NCBI GenBank assembly: GCA_003152795.1
Contig: PMBA01000228.1
Location: 1-23,076 of the forward strand
Length of the DNA: 23,076 bases
Source: Acidobacteriaceae bacterium
Lineage (GTDB): Bacteria > Acidobacteriota > Terriglobia > Terriglobales > Acidobacteriaceae
Direction of reading: 5' to 3'
In this document: positions 8,946 to 17,377 of the stretch, in pieces
How the letters are laid out: each line of letters opens with the position of its first letter
Numbering within the stretch: position 1 is the first letter of the stretch
Notes under the pieces: model-generated
Database searches by the model: none
The model's input: the letters and a program-made list of their open reading frames with translations, nothing else
What the model was told of the DNA's origin: nothing
Program-made: the position numbers and the translations under genes

Positions 8946-10386
8946 GGAAACGGGATTTTTGGAATACGCGCGTGAACTTGCCGCGCGACGTCCGGTCACT
9001 GAGCGCGTCAACGACTGGTTTGAAATCTACCTCGATTTTCCCGAAGAAAAGCTTCTCACCCAGGGTGCGCGCTGCATGGACTGTGGCGTTCCGTTTTGCC
9101 AGACCGGATGTCCGGTCAACAATCTGATCCCCGACTGGAACGATCTGGTCTATCGCGGCCATTGGAAAGAAGCGGTGCGGCAACTGCACGCAACCAACAA
9201 CTTCCCGGAATTCACTGGCCGGATTTGTCCGGCGCCGTGCGAAGCCTCGTGTGTGCTGGGCATCAATCAGCCTCCGGTGACGATTAAACAGATTGAAAAA
9301 AATATCGTGGAACGCGGTTTTGCGGAAGGCTGGATTCATCCCGAGCCGCCCGCAGCTCGCAGCGGGGAAAAAGTGGCGGTCGTTGGTTCGGGCCCGGCGG
9401 GGTTGGCCGCGGCGCAGCAATTGTGCCGCGCCGGACACTCCGTAGTAGTCTACGAAAAAGCGGACCGCATCGGCGGCCTGCTGCGCTATGGCATCCCGGA
9501 GTTCAAATTAGAGAAGCACATTATCGATCGCCGGCTGGAGCAGATGTCGGCGGAGGGTGTGAAATTCGTGACCGGCGCGGAGGTCGGAAAGAACGTCGCG
9601 GTCGAGGATCTGCGGCAAGAGTTTGACGCCATTGTGCTCGCCGGCGGAGCGGAGTGGCCGCGCGATCTGAACGTCCCCGGACGCGAGTTGAAGGGAATCC
9701 ATTTCGCGATGGAGTTCCTGCCGCAGCAGAACCGGCGCTGTCTGGGCGATGCCATCGCACCAGAAACAGAAGTTGTGGCGACCGGCAAACGCGTGGTCAT
9801 CATCGGAGGCGGCGATACCGGCGCCGATTGCCTTGGAACCTGCCATCGGCAAAAGCCGCGATCCGTGCACCAGTTCGAGATCATGCCAAAGCCTCCAGAC
9901 GAGCGCTCGCCGCTGACGCCGTGGCCGCTCTGGCCGATGCAACTGCGCACCGAAGGCGCGCACGAAGAAGGCGGCGTCCGCGACTGGGGCCTTGCCACCA
10001 CCAGATTCACCGGCTCTGGTGAGGTTCAGCAACTGCACGCGGTACGCGTTGGACCGCCGCCGAAGTTTGAACCGATCCCAGGCAGCGAATTCACCATGGC
10101 AGCGGACCTCGTGCTGATCGCGATGGGTTTTGCAGGGCCGGCACGGAATGGGATGATCGAACAGTTCGGAGTGAAACTCGACGCGCGCGGAAACGTCGCC
10201 ACCGACCAGAACAACATGTCATCGGAGCCCGGAGTCTTCGCGGCCGGCGATATGCGCCGCGGCCAGTCGTTAGTCGTGTGGGCGATCGCCGAAGGCCGAA
10301 GGACCGCCGCGAGCGTTGACGCGTACTTGAGAACCAAGCCGATGGCCCTGGGGACGCCGGCTGTCTCCCAATCAATCGCCTCGTGA
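8938..10386 (+). CDS. gltD: Glutamate synthase (NADPH) small subunit
   Basis: The 482-aa flavoprotein (E. coli GltD is 472 aa) takes electrons from NADPH and passes them through FAD and Fe-S clusters to GltB. The N-terminal domain has the cysteine pattern C46-x2-C49-x4-C54-x3-C58 and C97-x3-C101-x3-C105, which ligate the two 4Fe-4S clusters. An FAD-binding Rossmann motif ([13 protein letters not shown]) begins near residue 146 and an NADPH-binding motif ([13 protein letters not shown]) near residue 285. The C-terminal [19 protein letters not shown] is the second FAD contact typical of this family. ATG 8938 lies inside the last codons of gltB. The gene ends 9 bases from the convergent alpha-glucosidase gene, with no obvious terminator in that gap. 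Confidence 0.98.
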   Translation: MGKETGFLEYARELAARRPVTERVNDWFEIYLDFPEEKLLTQGARCMDCGVPFCQTGCPVNNLIPDWNDLVYRGHWKEAVRQLHATNNFPEFTGRICPAPCEASCVLGINQPPVTIKQIEKNIVERGFAEGWIHPEPPAARSGEKVAVVGSGPAGLAAAQQLCRAGHSVVVYEKADRIGGLLRYGIPEFKLEKHIIDRRLEQMSAEGVKFVTGAEVGKNVAVEDLRQEFDAIVLAGGAEWPRDLNVPGRELKGIHFAMEFLPQQNRRCLGDAIAPETEVVATGKRVVIIGGGDTGADCLGTCHRQKPRSVHQFEIMPKPPDERSPLTPWPLWPMQLRTEGAHEEGGVRDWGLATTRFTGSGEVQQLHAVRVGPPPKFEPIPGSEFTMAADLVLIAMGFAGPARNGMIEQFGVKLDARGNVATDQNNMSSEPGVFAAGDMRRGQSLVVWAIAEGRRTAASVDAYLRTKPMALGTPAVSQSIAS

Positions 10387-10395
10387 GCCTTGCTC

Positions 10396-12093
10396 CTATT
10401 CGGTCTCTCCAATCCATGCTCCAAACGGCTCCACGGAAATCTCGCTGGGATCGACTCGGCCCGGTGTTGTGAATGACGACAGCAGCGTCTTTGCGCCCTT
10501 TGCGTGCACCCCCTTGGACTCGAGATTGAGATTCACTTTTCGCGTTACGCCGCTCATATTCAGGACTACGAGCACGCTCTGTCCCTTGTAACTCCGCGCA
10601 TAAGAGAGCACGCTGGGATCGTCTTCATTCAACGCAATGTACTTGCCCTCCAGCAACGCCTGGTTGGTGTGCCGCATCGAGAGCAGTTGCCGGTAGTAGT
10701 TCAAAATCGAATTCGGATCGCTCTTTTCAGTTTCCACGTTGTAATTTTTGTAACGGTCGTCCACCGGCAACCACGGAGTGGTGGGGCTGAATCCGGCGTT
10801 GGCCTGGGTGTTCCATTGCATCGGGGTGCGCTCGCCATCGCGGCCTTTTTCTTTGGGCCAGCCCAGCTTTCCCATCGAATCCTTTACGTCTTCCGGACGT
10901 TTGGGATCGTTGTTTTCCATTCCAATCTCTTCGCCGTAGTACATGACGGCGGTGCCGCGCAGGGTCAGGTAGAGCGATGCCATCAGTTTCGCGATCTGGT
11001 CGTCGTGCTTGCCGTCGCCGTAGCGGTCGTACACGCGACGAATATCATGGTTGCTGACGACGTACACCGGCCAACCGCCGGAGTTGTCGACCCACTCGAT
11101 CTGCTTGCGGAAATCGGCGGGCGACAGTTTGTTGATGGTGGCGAACATGAAGTCCATGGGCATGTTCACTTCATCGTTGTGCTCTCCGTAATATTTCTTG
11201 AGCTGCTCGATGTCGCTGGTCCAAGTTTCGCCAATCAGCACCGCGTTGTGCTCGTCGGCAACTTTGCGGAGGCGTTGCAGTACGCCGTGGAGTTCGGGCT
11301 GGTTTTTGTCGTTGATTTCGCGCTCGACCGGATCTCCAAAGGCGTTCCTTTCGGTTCCCACGACAGGATTGTCGCGGAATTGGGAATCGACAAACATGAC
11401 ATCCACTGCATCCAGACGAAAACCGGCGACGCCGCGCTTGTACCACCAGCGGGTCACGTCGAACATGTTTTTTTCAACTTCGGGATTGCGCCAATTCAAG
11501 TTGGGCTGCGGTGGATAAAAATAATGGTAGAACCATTGGCTGGTCGTGGAGTCGTATTTCCATGCGGAACCTCCAAACAGCGAAGTCCAATTATTCGGCG
11601 GCTGCTGCGGATCCCTTGCGTCGCGCCAGATGTACCAGTCCCTCTTGGGATTCGCGCGCGAAGACTTCGACTCCTGAAACCACTTGTTTTGATCGGAGGT
11701 ATAGGTCATGACAAAATCGAGCAGCACACGGATATTGCGCGGCTTGCTCTGGGCCAGCAATTCGTCCATGTCGCGCAACGTGCCGTAGTCGGGATCGACG
11801 CTGTAGTAGTCGGATATGTCGTAACCCCAATCCACGTGTGGCGATGGAAACATCGGCGCGATCCAAATCGCATCTACTCCCAGCCAACTCAAATAGTCGA
11901 GCTTAGAAGTAATTCCGGGAAGATCACCGATACCGTCATGGTTGCTGTCGGCAAAACTGCGTGGATAAATTTCGTAGAAGACCGCGTGTTGCCACCAGGG
12001 GTGGCCTTCACCATCGACTGCGGTCTGTGCCCAAGCGGGTATAGCGAAAGCGACGAACAGCAAGAACACCAAGCCCAACTTCTGGTTACGCAT
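10396..12093 (-). CDS. Exported GH13 alpha-glucosidase (maltase/oligo-1,6-glucosidase type)
   Basis: The start is ATG 12093 behind GGAGG at 6 bases; it gives a clear signal peptide (KLGLVFLLFVAFAIPAWA) and a 565-aa protein. A reading from 12195 would bury that signal. The (beta/alpha)8 GH13 fold begins at WWQHAVFYEIYPRSFADSNH. Catalytic residues are D228 (GFRLDAVD, nucleophile), E289 (IGETWT, acid/base) and D350 (VSNHDIRR). The later RTPMQWN and AGFS blocks and a C-terminal beta-sandwich match alpha-glucosidases that hydrolyse terminal alpha-linked glucose in the periplasm or outside. The oddity is conserved region I: D126-F-V-M-T130-Y131, where the family usually has D-x-V-x-N-H, so a normally conserved substrate-binding His is Tyr. 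Trehalose synthase is less likely given the secretion signal. Substrate not predictable. Confidence 0.9.
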   Translation of the reverse strand: MRNQKLGLVFLLFVAFAIPAWAQTAVDGEGHPWWQHAVFYEIYPRSFADSNHDGIGDLPGITSKLDYLSWLGVDAIWIAPMFPSPHVDWGYDISDYYSVDPDYGTLRDMDELLAQSKPRNIRVLLDFVMTYTSDQNKWFQESKSSRANPKRDWYIWRDARDPQQPPNNWTSLFGGSAWKYDSTTSQWFYHYFYPPQPNLNWRNPEVEKNMFDVTRWWYKRGVAGFRLDAVDVMFVDSQFRDNPVVGTERNAFGDPVEREINDKNQPELHGVLQRLRKVADEHNAVLIGETWTSDIEQLKKYYGEHNDEVNMPMDFMFATINKLSPADFRKQIEWVDNSGGWPVYVVSNHDIRRVYDRYGDGKHDDQIAKLMASLYLTLRGTAVMYYGEEIGMENNDPKRPEDVKDSMGKLGWPKEKGRDGERTPMQWNTQANAGFSPTTPWLPVDDRYKNYNVETEKSDPNSILNYYRQLLSMRHTNQALLEGKYIALNEDDPSVLSYARSYKGQSVLVVLNMSGVTRKVNLNLESKGVHAKGAKTLLSSFTTPGRVDPSEISVEPFGAWIGETE

Positions 12094-12227
12094 GCCAGTC
12101 CTCCGTGTGCCTCGTAGAAACGTCTGAACGGACGTGAATAAAGTACCTGCTGACAAGGATGACGTAAAGCGGTTCCATGAGGCCGAATCGGCCACGTTGC
12201 ACCCGAAAATGTTAAATTAGAAGATTC
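12094..12227. other. Divergent spacer, alpha-glucosidase / hemE
   Basis: This 134-base spacer must hold promoters for both directions. I could not identify a convincing sigma70-type pair; TTGCAC (12197-12202) and TTAAAT (12212-12217) are only 9 bases apart. hemE has only a weak AGAAG (12219-12223) before its ATG. Confidence 0.3.
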
Positions 12228-13280
12228 ATGTCAGCCCCCAACTCTCTCTTTATTCGCGCCGCTAAGGCTCAGGCCACGGAACGCACGCCGGTCTGGTTCA
12301 TGCGTCAGGCCGGGCGCTACATGCCTGAGTACCGCGCCGTCCGCAAGCAATATTCCCTGATCGAGATCTGCAAAAAGCCGGAGGTTGCGGCCCAGGTCAC
12401 GATTGAGGCTGCCGAGATCCTTAAAGTGGATGCCGCCATCATCTTCGCCGATCTTCTTCTTCCCCTCGAAGTGATGGGGCTGCCCTTTCACTTCTCTGCA
12501 GGCGAAGGTCCGAAGATCGAAAAGCCCGTGCGCACGGCGGAAGACATTGCCCACCTGCGGACGGATCGCGCCGCCGATCTGGGCTATGTCTCCGACGCGG
12601 TGAAGTTGGTGTGCAAGCACTTCGGCGACACGCTCCCCGTCATCGGCTTCTGCGGCGCGCCCTTCACGCTGGCCAGCTACATGATCGAAGGCGGAGGCTC
12701 GCGCAACTATCTTTTCACCAAGAAGATGATGTACTCCGCGCCTGCGGCGTGGAACGAACTCATGAAGAAGTTAGTTGCGGTGACCTCGGCGTATGCTGCC
12801 GAGCAAGTGCGCGCTGGGGCCGACTGCATCCAGATCTTTGACAGCTGGGTGGGCTGCCTGAGCGTGGAAGATTATCGCCGCTACGTTCTGCCGCATGTGA
12901 CCGGCCTGGTGAAGCGCCTGCAAAAGGCGGGCGTGCCCGTGATCTATTTCGGAACCGACAGTTCCACGCTTCTGCCCTCGATGCAGGAGACGGGCGCCGA
13001 GGTCATTGGCCTCGACTGGCGGATTCCGCTCGACACTGGATGGCAGAGTCTGGGTCTCAAAGGGGCGGTGCAGGGCAATCTCGATCCGGTGCTGTTGTTT
13101 GCGGATTGGAAAGAACTCAAATCGCGCGGCGAGGCGATTCTGCGCCAGGCCGCCGGACGCCCTGGCCATATCTTCAATCTTGGCCATGGCATACTTCCTG
13201 AAACCCCGGTGGACAACGTAAAAGCGCTCTGTGATTTCATCCGCGAGCACTCGGCGGAGTTCAAGAAAGACCGCAGCTGA
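12228..13280 (+). CDS. hemE: Uroporphyrinogen decarboxylase
   Basis: The 350-aa cytoplasmic enzyme removes the four acetate carboxyls of uroporphyrinogen III to give coproporphyrinogen III. The N-terminal signature PVWFMRQAGRYMPEYR (residues about 21-36) holds the substrate-binding arginines. IIFADLLLP near residue 81 carries the essential aspartate. GFCGAPFTLASYMIEGGGS and the C-terminal FNLGHGILPETP are the other family hallmarks. Length is normal (E. coli HemE is 354 aa). It heads the heme gene run hemE-hemH-hemY and is divergent from the alpha-glucosidase gene. The ATG is chosen because it gives the usual start 10-20 residues before the signature; the ribosome-binding site is weak (AGAAG). 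Confidence 0.98.
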   Translation: MSAPNSLFIRAAKAQATERTPVWFMRQAGRYMPEYRAVRKQYSLIEICKKPEVAAQVTIEAAEILKVDAAIIFADLLLPLEVMGLPFHFSAGEGPKIEKPVRTAEDIAHLRTDRAADLGYVSDAVKLVCKHFGDTLPVIGFCGAPFTLASYMIEGGGSRNYLFTKKMMYSAPAAWNELMKKLVAVTSAYAAEQVRAGADCIQIFDSWVGCLSVEDYRRYVLPHVTGLVKRLQKAGVPVIYFGTDSSTLLPSMQETGAEVIGLDWRIPLDTGWQSLGLKGAVQGNLDPVLLFADWKELKSRGEAILRQAAGRPGHIFNLGHGILPETPVDNVKALCDFIREHSAEFKKDRS

Positions 13281-13293
13281 GATTGGCACACGG

Positions 13294-13346
13294 CATCGCA
13301 GTAGCGATGTCACAACGGCTGCGCTACGCAAGCGCCTTCAGGCGCT
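13294..13346 (+). repeat. Tandem hairpins in the hemE-hemH spacer
   Basis: The 81-base spacer holds CATCGC-AGTA-GCGATG (13294-13309) and AGCGCC-TTCA-GGCGCT (13331-13346), both perfect 6-bp stems with 4-base loops. A small TGCG-CTA-CGCA (13320-13330) lies between them. The last hairpin ends directly before the GAGAGG ribosome-binding site (13347-13352) of hemH. No T-run follows, so these are not classical terminators; they could affect mRNA processing or hemH translation, or be dispersed repeats. Confidence 0.55.
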
Positions 13347-13361
13347 GAGAGGAATGAATCA

Positions 13362-14345
13362 ATGACCGCCTGCCCGCTGGGCCTTGCCGGCCAGTGTTAT
13401 TGCGCCAACCAGGTGAGTTCGTTTGCTTCCTCGGAACGATCGCCGGAAGTGTGCGCGAAAACCGCCGTGCTTCTGCTGGCCCACGGCAGCCCCGCGAACT
13501 CCAGCGAGGTTCCCGAGTTTCTGCGCTATGTTACCGGGGGGCGGCAACTGCCGGCGGCAGTGGTTGATGAAATCCGCCATCGCTATTCGCTGATTGGTTT
13601 TTCGCCGCTTCCGTGCTGGACTCTGTTACAGGCCGATCAACTTTCGGAGTTGATGAAGATGCCGGTGTTTGTCGGCATGCGCAACTGGAAACCTTTCATC
13701 GGCGATGCGGTGAAGGCGATCGCGAGCCAGCCATACGAGCGCGTGATCGCCATCTGTCTCGCCCCGCAGAACTCGCGAACCAGCGTCGGACTCTACCGCG
13801 GCGCCGTCAGCGGCGAGGGAAATCTTCCGTTCGTATTGGACTTCGTCGAGGAGTGGCACGATGAGCCGCTGCTTGCCAGGGCCTTCGCAGAAAAACTCCG
13901 CCCCGACTGGGAGAAGGCGAGCGCGGAAAACGGAGCGAAACTCCCCGTGATCTTTACCGCCCACAGCGTCCCCGAGCGCACCATCATCGAAGGCGATCCT
14001 TACGAGAGACAAGCGAGGGAGACCGCCGAGTTGGTAGCGAAAGAGGCTGGCCTTGCAGTCGAGGAATGGACTTTCGCTTTCCAGAGTCAAGGCATGTCTG
14101 GTGGCACGTGGATCGGCCCCACGGTCGAGGACACGATCAGAAATCTGAAAGCGAAGGGTCATCGCGGCGTCTTCGTGCAGCCGATTGGATTTGTGTGCGA
14201 TCACGTGGAAGTGCTCTACGATATCGACATGGCGTTCAAACAGTTCGCGGAAAGGGAAGGCATGCGACTGTGGCGGGCTGAGTCTCTGAACGGTTCGCGG
14301 ACTTTGACCGCGGCACTTGCAGAAATAGTTCGCGGTCGCAAGTAA
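13362..14345 (+). CDS. hemH: Ferrochelatase (protoporphyrin or coproporphyrin type)
   Basis: The 327-aa enzyme inserts Fe2+ into a porphyrin. Family motifs are AVLLLAHGSP near residue 34, the catalytic His201 in FTAHSVPERT, PIGFVCDHVEVLYDID with Glu283, and the terminal ESLNGS block. Whether the substrate is protoporphyrin IX or coproporphyrin III (CpfC) cannot be read by eye. ATG 13362 has GAGAGG at 9 bases. This start gives about 33 residues before the usual family start, containing Cys4, Cys12, Cys14 and Cys31. The extension could be a metal- or cluster-binding tail, or a misread start, since GTGs at 13411 and about 13450 are in frame. A three-codon frame from ATG 13354 overlaps the start by its stop and is ignored. 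It sits between hemE and hemY. Confidence 0.95.
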   Translation: MTACPLGLAGQCYCANQVSSFASSERSPEVCAKTAVLLLAHGSPANSSEVPEFLRYVTGGRQLPAAVVDEIRHRYSLIGFSPLPCWTLLQADQLSELMKMPVFVGMRNWKPFIGDAVKAIASQPYERVIAICLAPQNSRTSVGLYRGAVSGEGNLPFVLDFVEEWHDEPLLARAFAEKLRPDWEKASAENGAKLPVIFTAHSVPERTIIEGDPYERQARETAELVAKEAGLAVEEWTFAFQSQGMSGGTWIGPTVEDTIRNLKAKGHRGVFVQPIGFVCDHVEVLYDIDMAFKQFAEREGMRLWRAESLNGSRTLTAALAEIVRGRK

Positions 14346-14358
14346 CGTGGTGTAGATT

Positions 14359-14438
14359 GTGTGGCGCGGACACTCTTGTCCGCGTGCGGCATCGAAAAGC
14401 AGCCAGCGCGGACGCGGACCAGAGTGTTTGCGCCGCAC
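14359..14438. repeat. Long imperfect inverted repeat (two facing GCGGAC palindromes)
   Basis: Arm 14359-14388 matches the reverse complement of 14409-14438 at about 25 of 30 positions; three of the mismatches inside the arms would be G-U pairs in RNA. The left arm itself contains the perfect palindrome CGCGGACA-CTCT-TGTCCGCG (14365-14384). The whole therefore looks like two copies of one short palindromic element in opposite orientation. It fills most of the 120-base spacer between hemH and hemY. No T-run follows. Its core resembles 2011-2032. Confidence 0.7.
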
Positions 14439-14465
14439 GAGCCCGGAAGCTAGCAACTCCATTCC

Positions 14466-15878
14466 ATGAAACGAATTGCCATCATCGGCGGCGGAATCTC
14501 CGGCCTCACGGCGGCTTACACGATCGACGAAAAGCGCCGGTCGGGTACGCCCGTCGAGTACGTTTTGTTCGAGTCCAGCCCGCGTCTCGGCGGTGTTCTG
14601 GTTACCGACCACGTCGACGGCTGCCTGGTGGAAGCGGGGCCCGACTCGTTTCTGACGGAAAAGCCGTGGGCCGCCGACCTCTGCGGCAAGATTGGGTTGG
14701 GCGATCAGCTGATCGGGTCGAATGACTCCGAGCGCAAGACCTATATTGTCGCCAAGGGCAAACTGGTGGTGATGCCCGATGGGCTCATGTTCATGGTGCC
14801 GACCAAGATCATGCCCACCGTGATGTCGCCGCTTTTTTCCTGGCGAACAAAGATTCGGATGGCTGCCGAGTGGTTTCATCCGCCGCGCAAAGCGTCCGAG
14901 GACGAAACCGTCGCGGACATGGTGAAACGTCACTACGGTTCCGAGATGGTCGAGTTGCTGGCCGATCCGCTGCTCTCCGGAGTTTACGGCGGCGAGGCTT
15001 CGGGGCTGAGCGTGCGGGCAGTGCTGCCTCGCTTCGCCGACATGGAATCGAAACACGGCAGCCTGGGCCGCGCCATGCTGAAGGGTCGCAAGAAGATGGC
15101 CGCGGTGGCGACCGTCCCCGCGCGGCCGCTATTCACTTCGCTGAAAGACGGCATGCAGCAGATGGTCGATGCGCTGGTCGCGCGCCTGGACGGGAAGGCG
15201 CTGAAGACGTCGTCGGTGGTGCAGTCCGTCATCCGGCAGGATAACGGCTGGATTGTTTGCGCTGGATACCAGAGCGACCAGTTCGACGCGGTGATCATCG
15301 CGACTCCAACTCATGCCGCGGCCGACCTTTTGCAGGGTGCGGATGAAAACCTCGCCCGCGATCTGGGCGAGATTCAGTACAGTTCTTCGGTGACGGTGAC
15401 GCTCGGATACGACGAAAAAGTGCGGCGCTCGCTGCCTCCGGGCTTTGGATTTCTGGTGCCGCGGAGTGAAGGGCACCGGATGCTCGCGGCAACTTTCGTG
15501 CACAACAAATTCCCGCACCGCGCTCCGGAGAATCGCGCGCTGGTCCGCTGTTTTCTGGGCGGGGCGCGCGACGAACAAATCCTCCAAGCAAGCGAGAAGG
15601 AAATTCTTCAGATCGTTGGCAGCGAACTCCGGCAGATCGTCAGCATCACTGCCGAACCTCTGTTTGCCCGTGTCTACAAATGGAAGTCGGCCATGGCGCA
15701 GTATTCCGTGGGGCATCTCGAACGCTTGCAGCGGATCGAAGCGCTCCGCCAGAGACTTTCGGGCCTGGCGCTCGCCGGCAATGGATATAACGGCATCGGC
15801 GTTCCCGACTGCGTTCGTTCCGGCACCGAGGCAGCTGGCAAAATCCTGGCCGAGATGGGGATGTGGTCGTCGGCCTAG
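14466..15878 (+). CDS. hemY: Protoporphyrinogen/coproporphyrinogen oxidase, HemY/HemG type
   Basis: The 470-aa FAD enzyme oxidises a porphyrinogen to the porphyrin using O2. It has the dinucleotide-binding motif IAIIGGGISGLTAAY at residues 4-18, followed by SSPRLGGVL and VEAGPDSFLTEKPW, typical of this oxidase family. The middle VYGGEASGLSVRAVLPRF block and the C-terminal LALAGNGYNGIGVPDCVRSG (FAD contact and substrate site) complete the match. The length matches Bacillus HemY (about 470 aa). The gene order hemE-hemH-hemY is the same as in Bacillus, where the enzyme (CgoX) makes coproporphyrin III; the membrane-bound PPO alternative cannot be excluded. No clear Shine-Dalgarno is seen before ATG 14466, which immediately follows the large inverted repeat. 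Confidence 0.96.
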   Translation: MKRIAIIGGGISGLTAAYTIDEKRRSGTPVEYVLFESSPRLGGVLVTDHVDGCLVEAGPDSFLTEKPWAADLCGKIGLGDQLIGSNDSERKTYIVAKGKLVVMPDGLMFMVPTKIMPTVMSPLFSWRTKIRMAAEWFHPPRKASEDETVADMVKRHYGSEMVELLADPLLSGVYGGEASGLSVRAVLPRFADMESKHGSLGRAMLKGRKKMAAVATVPARPLFTSLKDGMQQMVDALVARLDGKALKTSSVVQSVIRQDNGWIVCAGYQSDQFDAVIIATPTHAAADLLQGADENLARDLGEIQYSSSVTVTLGYDEKVRRSLPPGFGFLVPRSEGHRMLAATFVHNKFPHRAPENRALVRCFLGGARDEQILQASEKEILQIVGSELRQIVSITAEPLFARVYKWKSAMAQYSVGHLERLQRIEALRQRLSGLALAGNGYNGIGVPDCVRSGTEAAGKILAEMGMWSSA

Positions 15879-16021
15879 CCGGGTTGCGGTTCTCCGCCCC
15901 GTTCCGTGCGCAGCTGTGGTCCTGCACAAAACCGATTTATGACACAGCTTGCAAATTAGGACACCCCCTGGTGGCGTGCTGTCTTGCGGAGCCCGGCGTC
16001 GGCCGATATCATGCATGGATC

Positions 16022-17326
16022 ATGAAAACGGCAACCCCACTTCTTCTTCTCTCGCTGGTTGTTTCCGGATACGCGCAGACTGTGGCGAGTTCCAAGGAAG
16101 TGGAAGCCGTGTATCCAGCGGCTCACAATCTCTACATTGATCTCCATCAGACTCCGGAACTGTCCTCGCACGAAACCCAGACCGCTGGGAAACTTGCGGT
16201 TCGTTTGCGGAGCCTGGGCTATGCCGTTACCGAGGAGGTCGGTGGCACTGGGGTCGTAGCCATTCTGAACAACGGCGCGGGGCCGACGGTGATGCTGCGG
16301 ACGGAACTCGACGCCCTTCCGGTCGAAGAAAAAACCGGGCTTCCCTATGCCAGTAGAGTGCGCGCCAAGGACGACTCCGGGCGCGACGTTGCCGTCATGC
16401 ATGCCTGCGGTCACGATTTGCACATGGCAGCGCTGGTGGGGACGGCGGACGTGATGGCGCACAGCAAAGACAGCTGGCACGGCACGCTGATGTTGATTGG
16501 CCAGCCGGCGGAGGAGACGATTTCAGGGGCCAGAAGAATGATTGACGATGGCCTGTTCACGCGCTTTCCAAAACCAGCCGTGGGCGTCGCTTTCCATGTT
16601 GGCAACGAGCTTCCCGCCGGGCAGGTGGGGATCACGCCCGGCATCTATAACACGAACGCCGATTCGTTGCGGATCACAATTTATGGCAAGGGCGGGCATG
16701 GTGCCGCGCCGCAGGCGACGATTGATCCCATCGTGATCGCTGCCAGAACGATCCTCGCTCTGCAAACCATCGTTGCACGCGAAGTGAAGCCGGGCGAAAT
16801 GGCCGTCGTTACCGTTGGCTACATCCGGGCAGGCGCGAAGAACAACATCATTCCCGACCAGGCGGAGCTGGGGCTGACCGTGCGAACTTTCAAAGCAGAT
16901 GTGCGGAAACAGGTTCTGGCGGCCATCGCACGGATCACCAAAGCCGAAGCGCTGGCCGGCGGCGCGCCGCAGGAGCCGCTCATCGAGCACTACGAGTTCA
17001 CGGACTCGGTTTATAACGACCCCGCGCTGGCGCAGCGGCTCCGAGCGCCGCTCGAAGCCGCGATCGGAAAGCAGAACGTGATTACCACCGAGCCCATCAC
17101 ACCTTCCGAGGACTACGCCTTTTTCATCGAACAGGGCGTCCCTTCGCTATACGTGAGCCTCGGAGGCGCCGACCCGCAAAAGTATGCCGAAAGCAGGAAT
17201 TCCGGCACGCTGCTGCCGTCCAACCATTCCCCTTATTTCGCGCCGGACGTGGATCCGGCATTACACACGGGCATCCAGGCGGAAGTCGCCGTGTTGCGAA
17301 ACCTGCTGAACGGAGCTGCGCAATAA
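16022..17326 (+). CDS. Exported M20-family metallo-amidohydrolase
   Basis: The start is ATG 16022, giving a signal peptide (MKTATPLLLLSLVVSGYAQ); an upstream in-frame reading from 15863 overlaps the hemY end and has no support. The 434-aa protein has the M20D catalytic layout: MHACGHDLH with metal ligands C129 and H131, QPAEE (161-165) with ligand/base glutamates, then the inserted dimerisation domain (ITIYGKGGHGAAPQATIDP). PSEDYAFF and the late NHSPYFAPDVDPALHTG with the last His ligand close the site. Relatives hydrolyse hippurate, N-acetyl-amino acids or IAA-amino acid conjugates; the substrate is not predictable. Secretion suggests periplasmic N-acyl amino acid or peptide scavenging. It follows hemY by 143 bases with no visible operon link, and the ATG has no clear ribosome-binding site. 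Confidence 0.92.
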   Translation: MKTATPLLLLSLVVSGYAQTVASSKEVEAVYPAAHNLYIDLHQTPELSSHETQTAGKLAVRLRSLGYAVTEEVGGTGVVAILNNGAGPTVMLRTELDALPVEEKTGLPYASRVRAKDDSGRDVAVMHACGHDLHMAALVGTADVMAHSKDSWHGTLMLIGQPAEETISGARRMIDDGLFTRFPKPAVGVAFHVGNELPAGQVGITPGIYNTNADSLRITIYGKGGHGAAPQATIDPIVIAARTILALQTIVAREVKPGEMAVVTVGYIRAGAKNNIIPDQAELGLTVRTFKADVRKQVLAAIARITKAEALAGGAPQEPLIEHYEFTDSVYNDPALAQRLRAPLEAAIGKQNVITTEPITPSEDYAFFIEQGVPSLYVSLGGADPQKYAESRNSGTLLPSNHSPYFAPDVDPALHTGIQAEVAVLRNLLNGAAQ

Positions 17327-17377
17327 ACAGGCAGCAGCGGGCGCTCTGATATTCTGATTTTTCCACCCGTCATTCCA

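Noticed and set aside
10504..12117. 537-codon open frame on the plus strand
   Set aside because: It is wholly antisense to the GH13 gene, which has catalytic motifs and a signal peptide; the frame stays open because of GC-rich codon use.
13354..13365. Three-codon frame (M-N-Q-stop) overlapping the hemH start
   Set aside because: The ribosome-binding site is only 1 base from this ATG but 9 from the hemH ATG, and such a short frame is expected by chance.
13626..15056. 476-codon open frame on the minus strand
   Set aside because: It runs antisense across both hemH and hemY and through the spacer inverted repeat, and its composition is not protein-like.
15863..16021. N-terminal extension of the M20 hydrolase
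   Set aside because: It overlaps the end of hemY, and the ATG at 16022 begins a good signal peptide, which an extension would bury.
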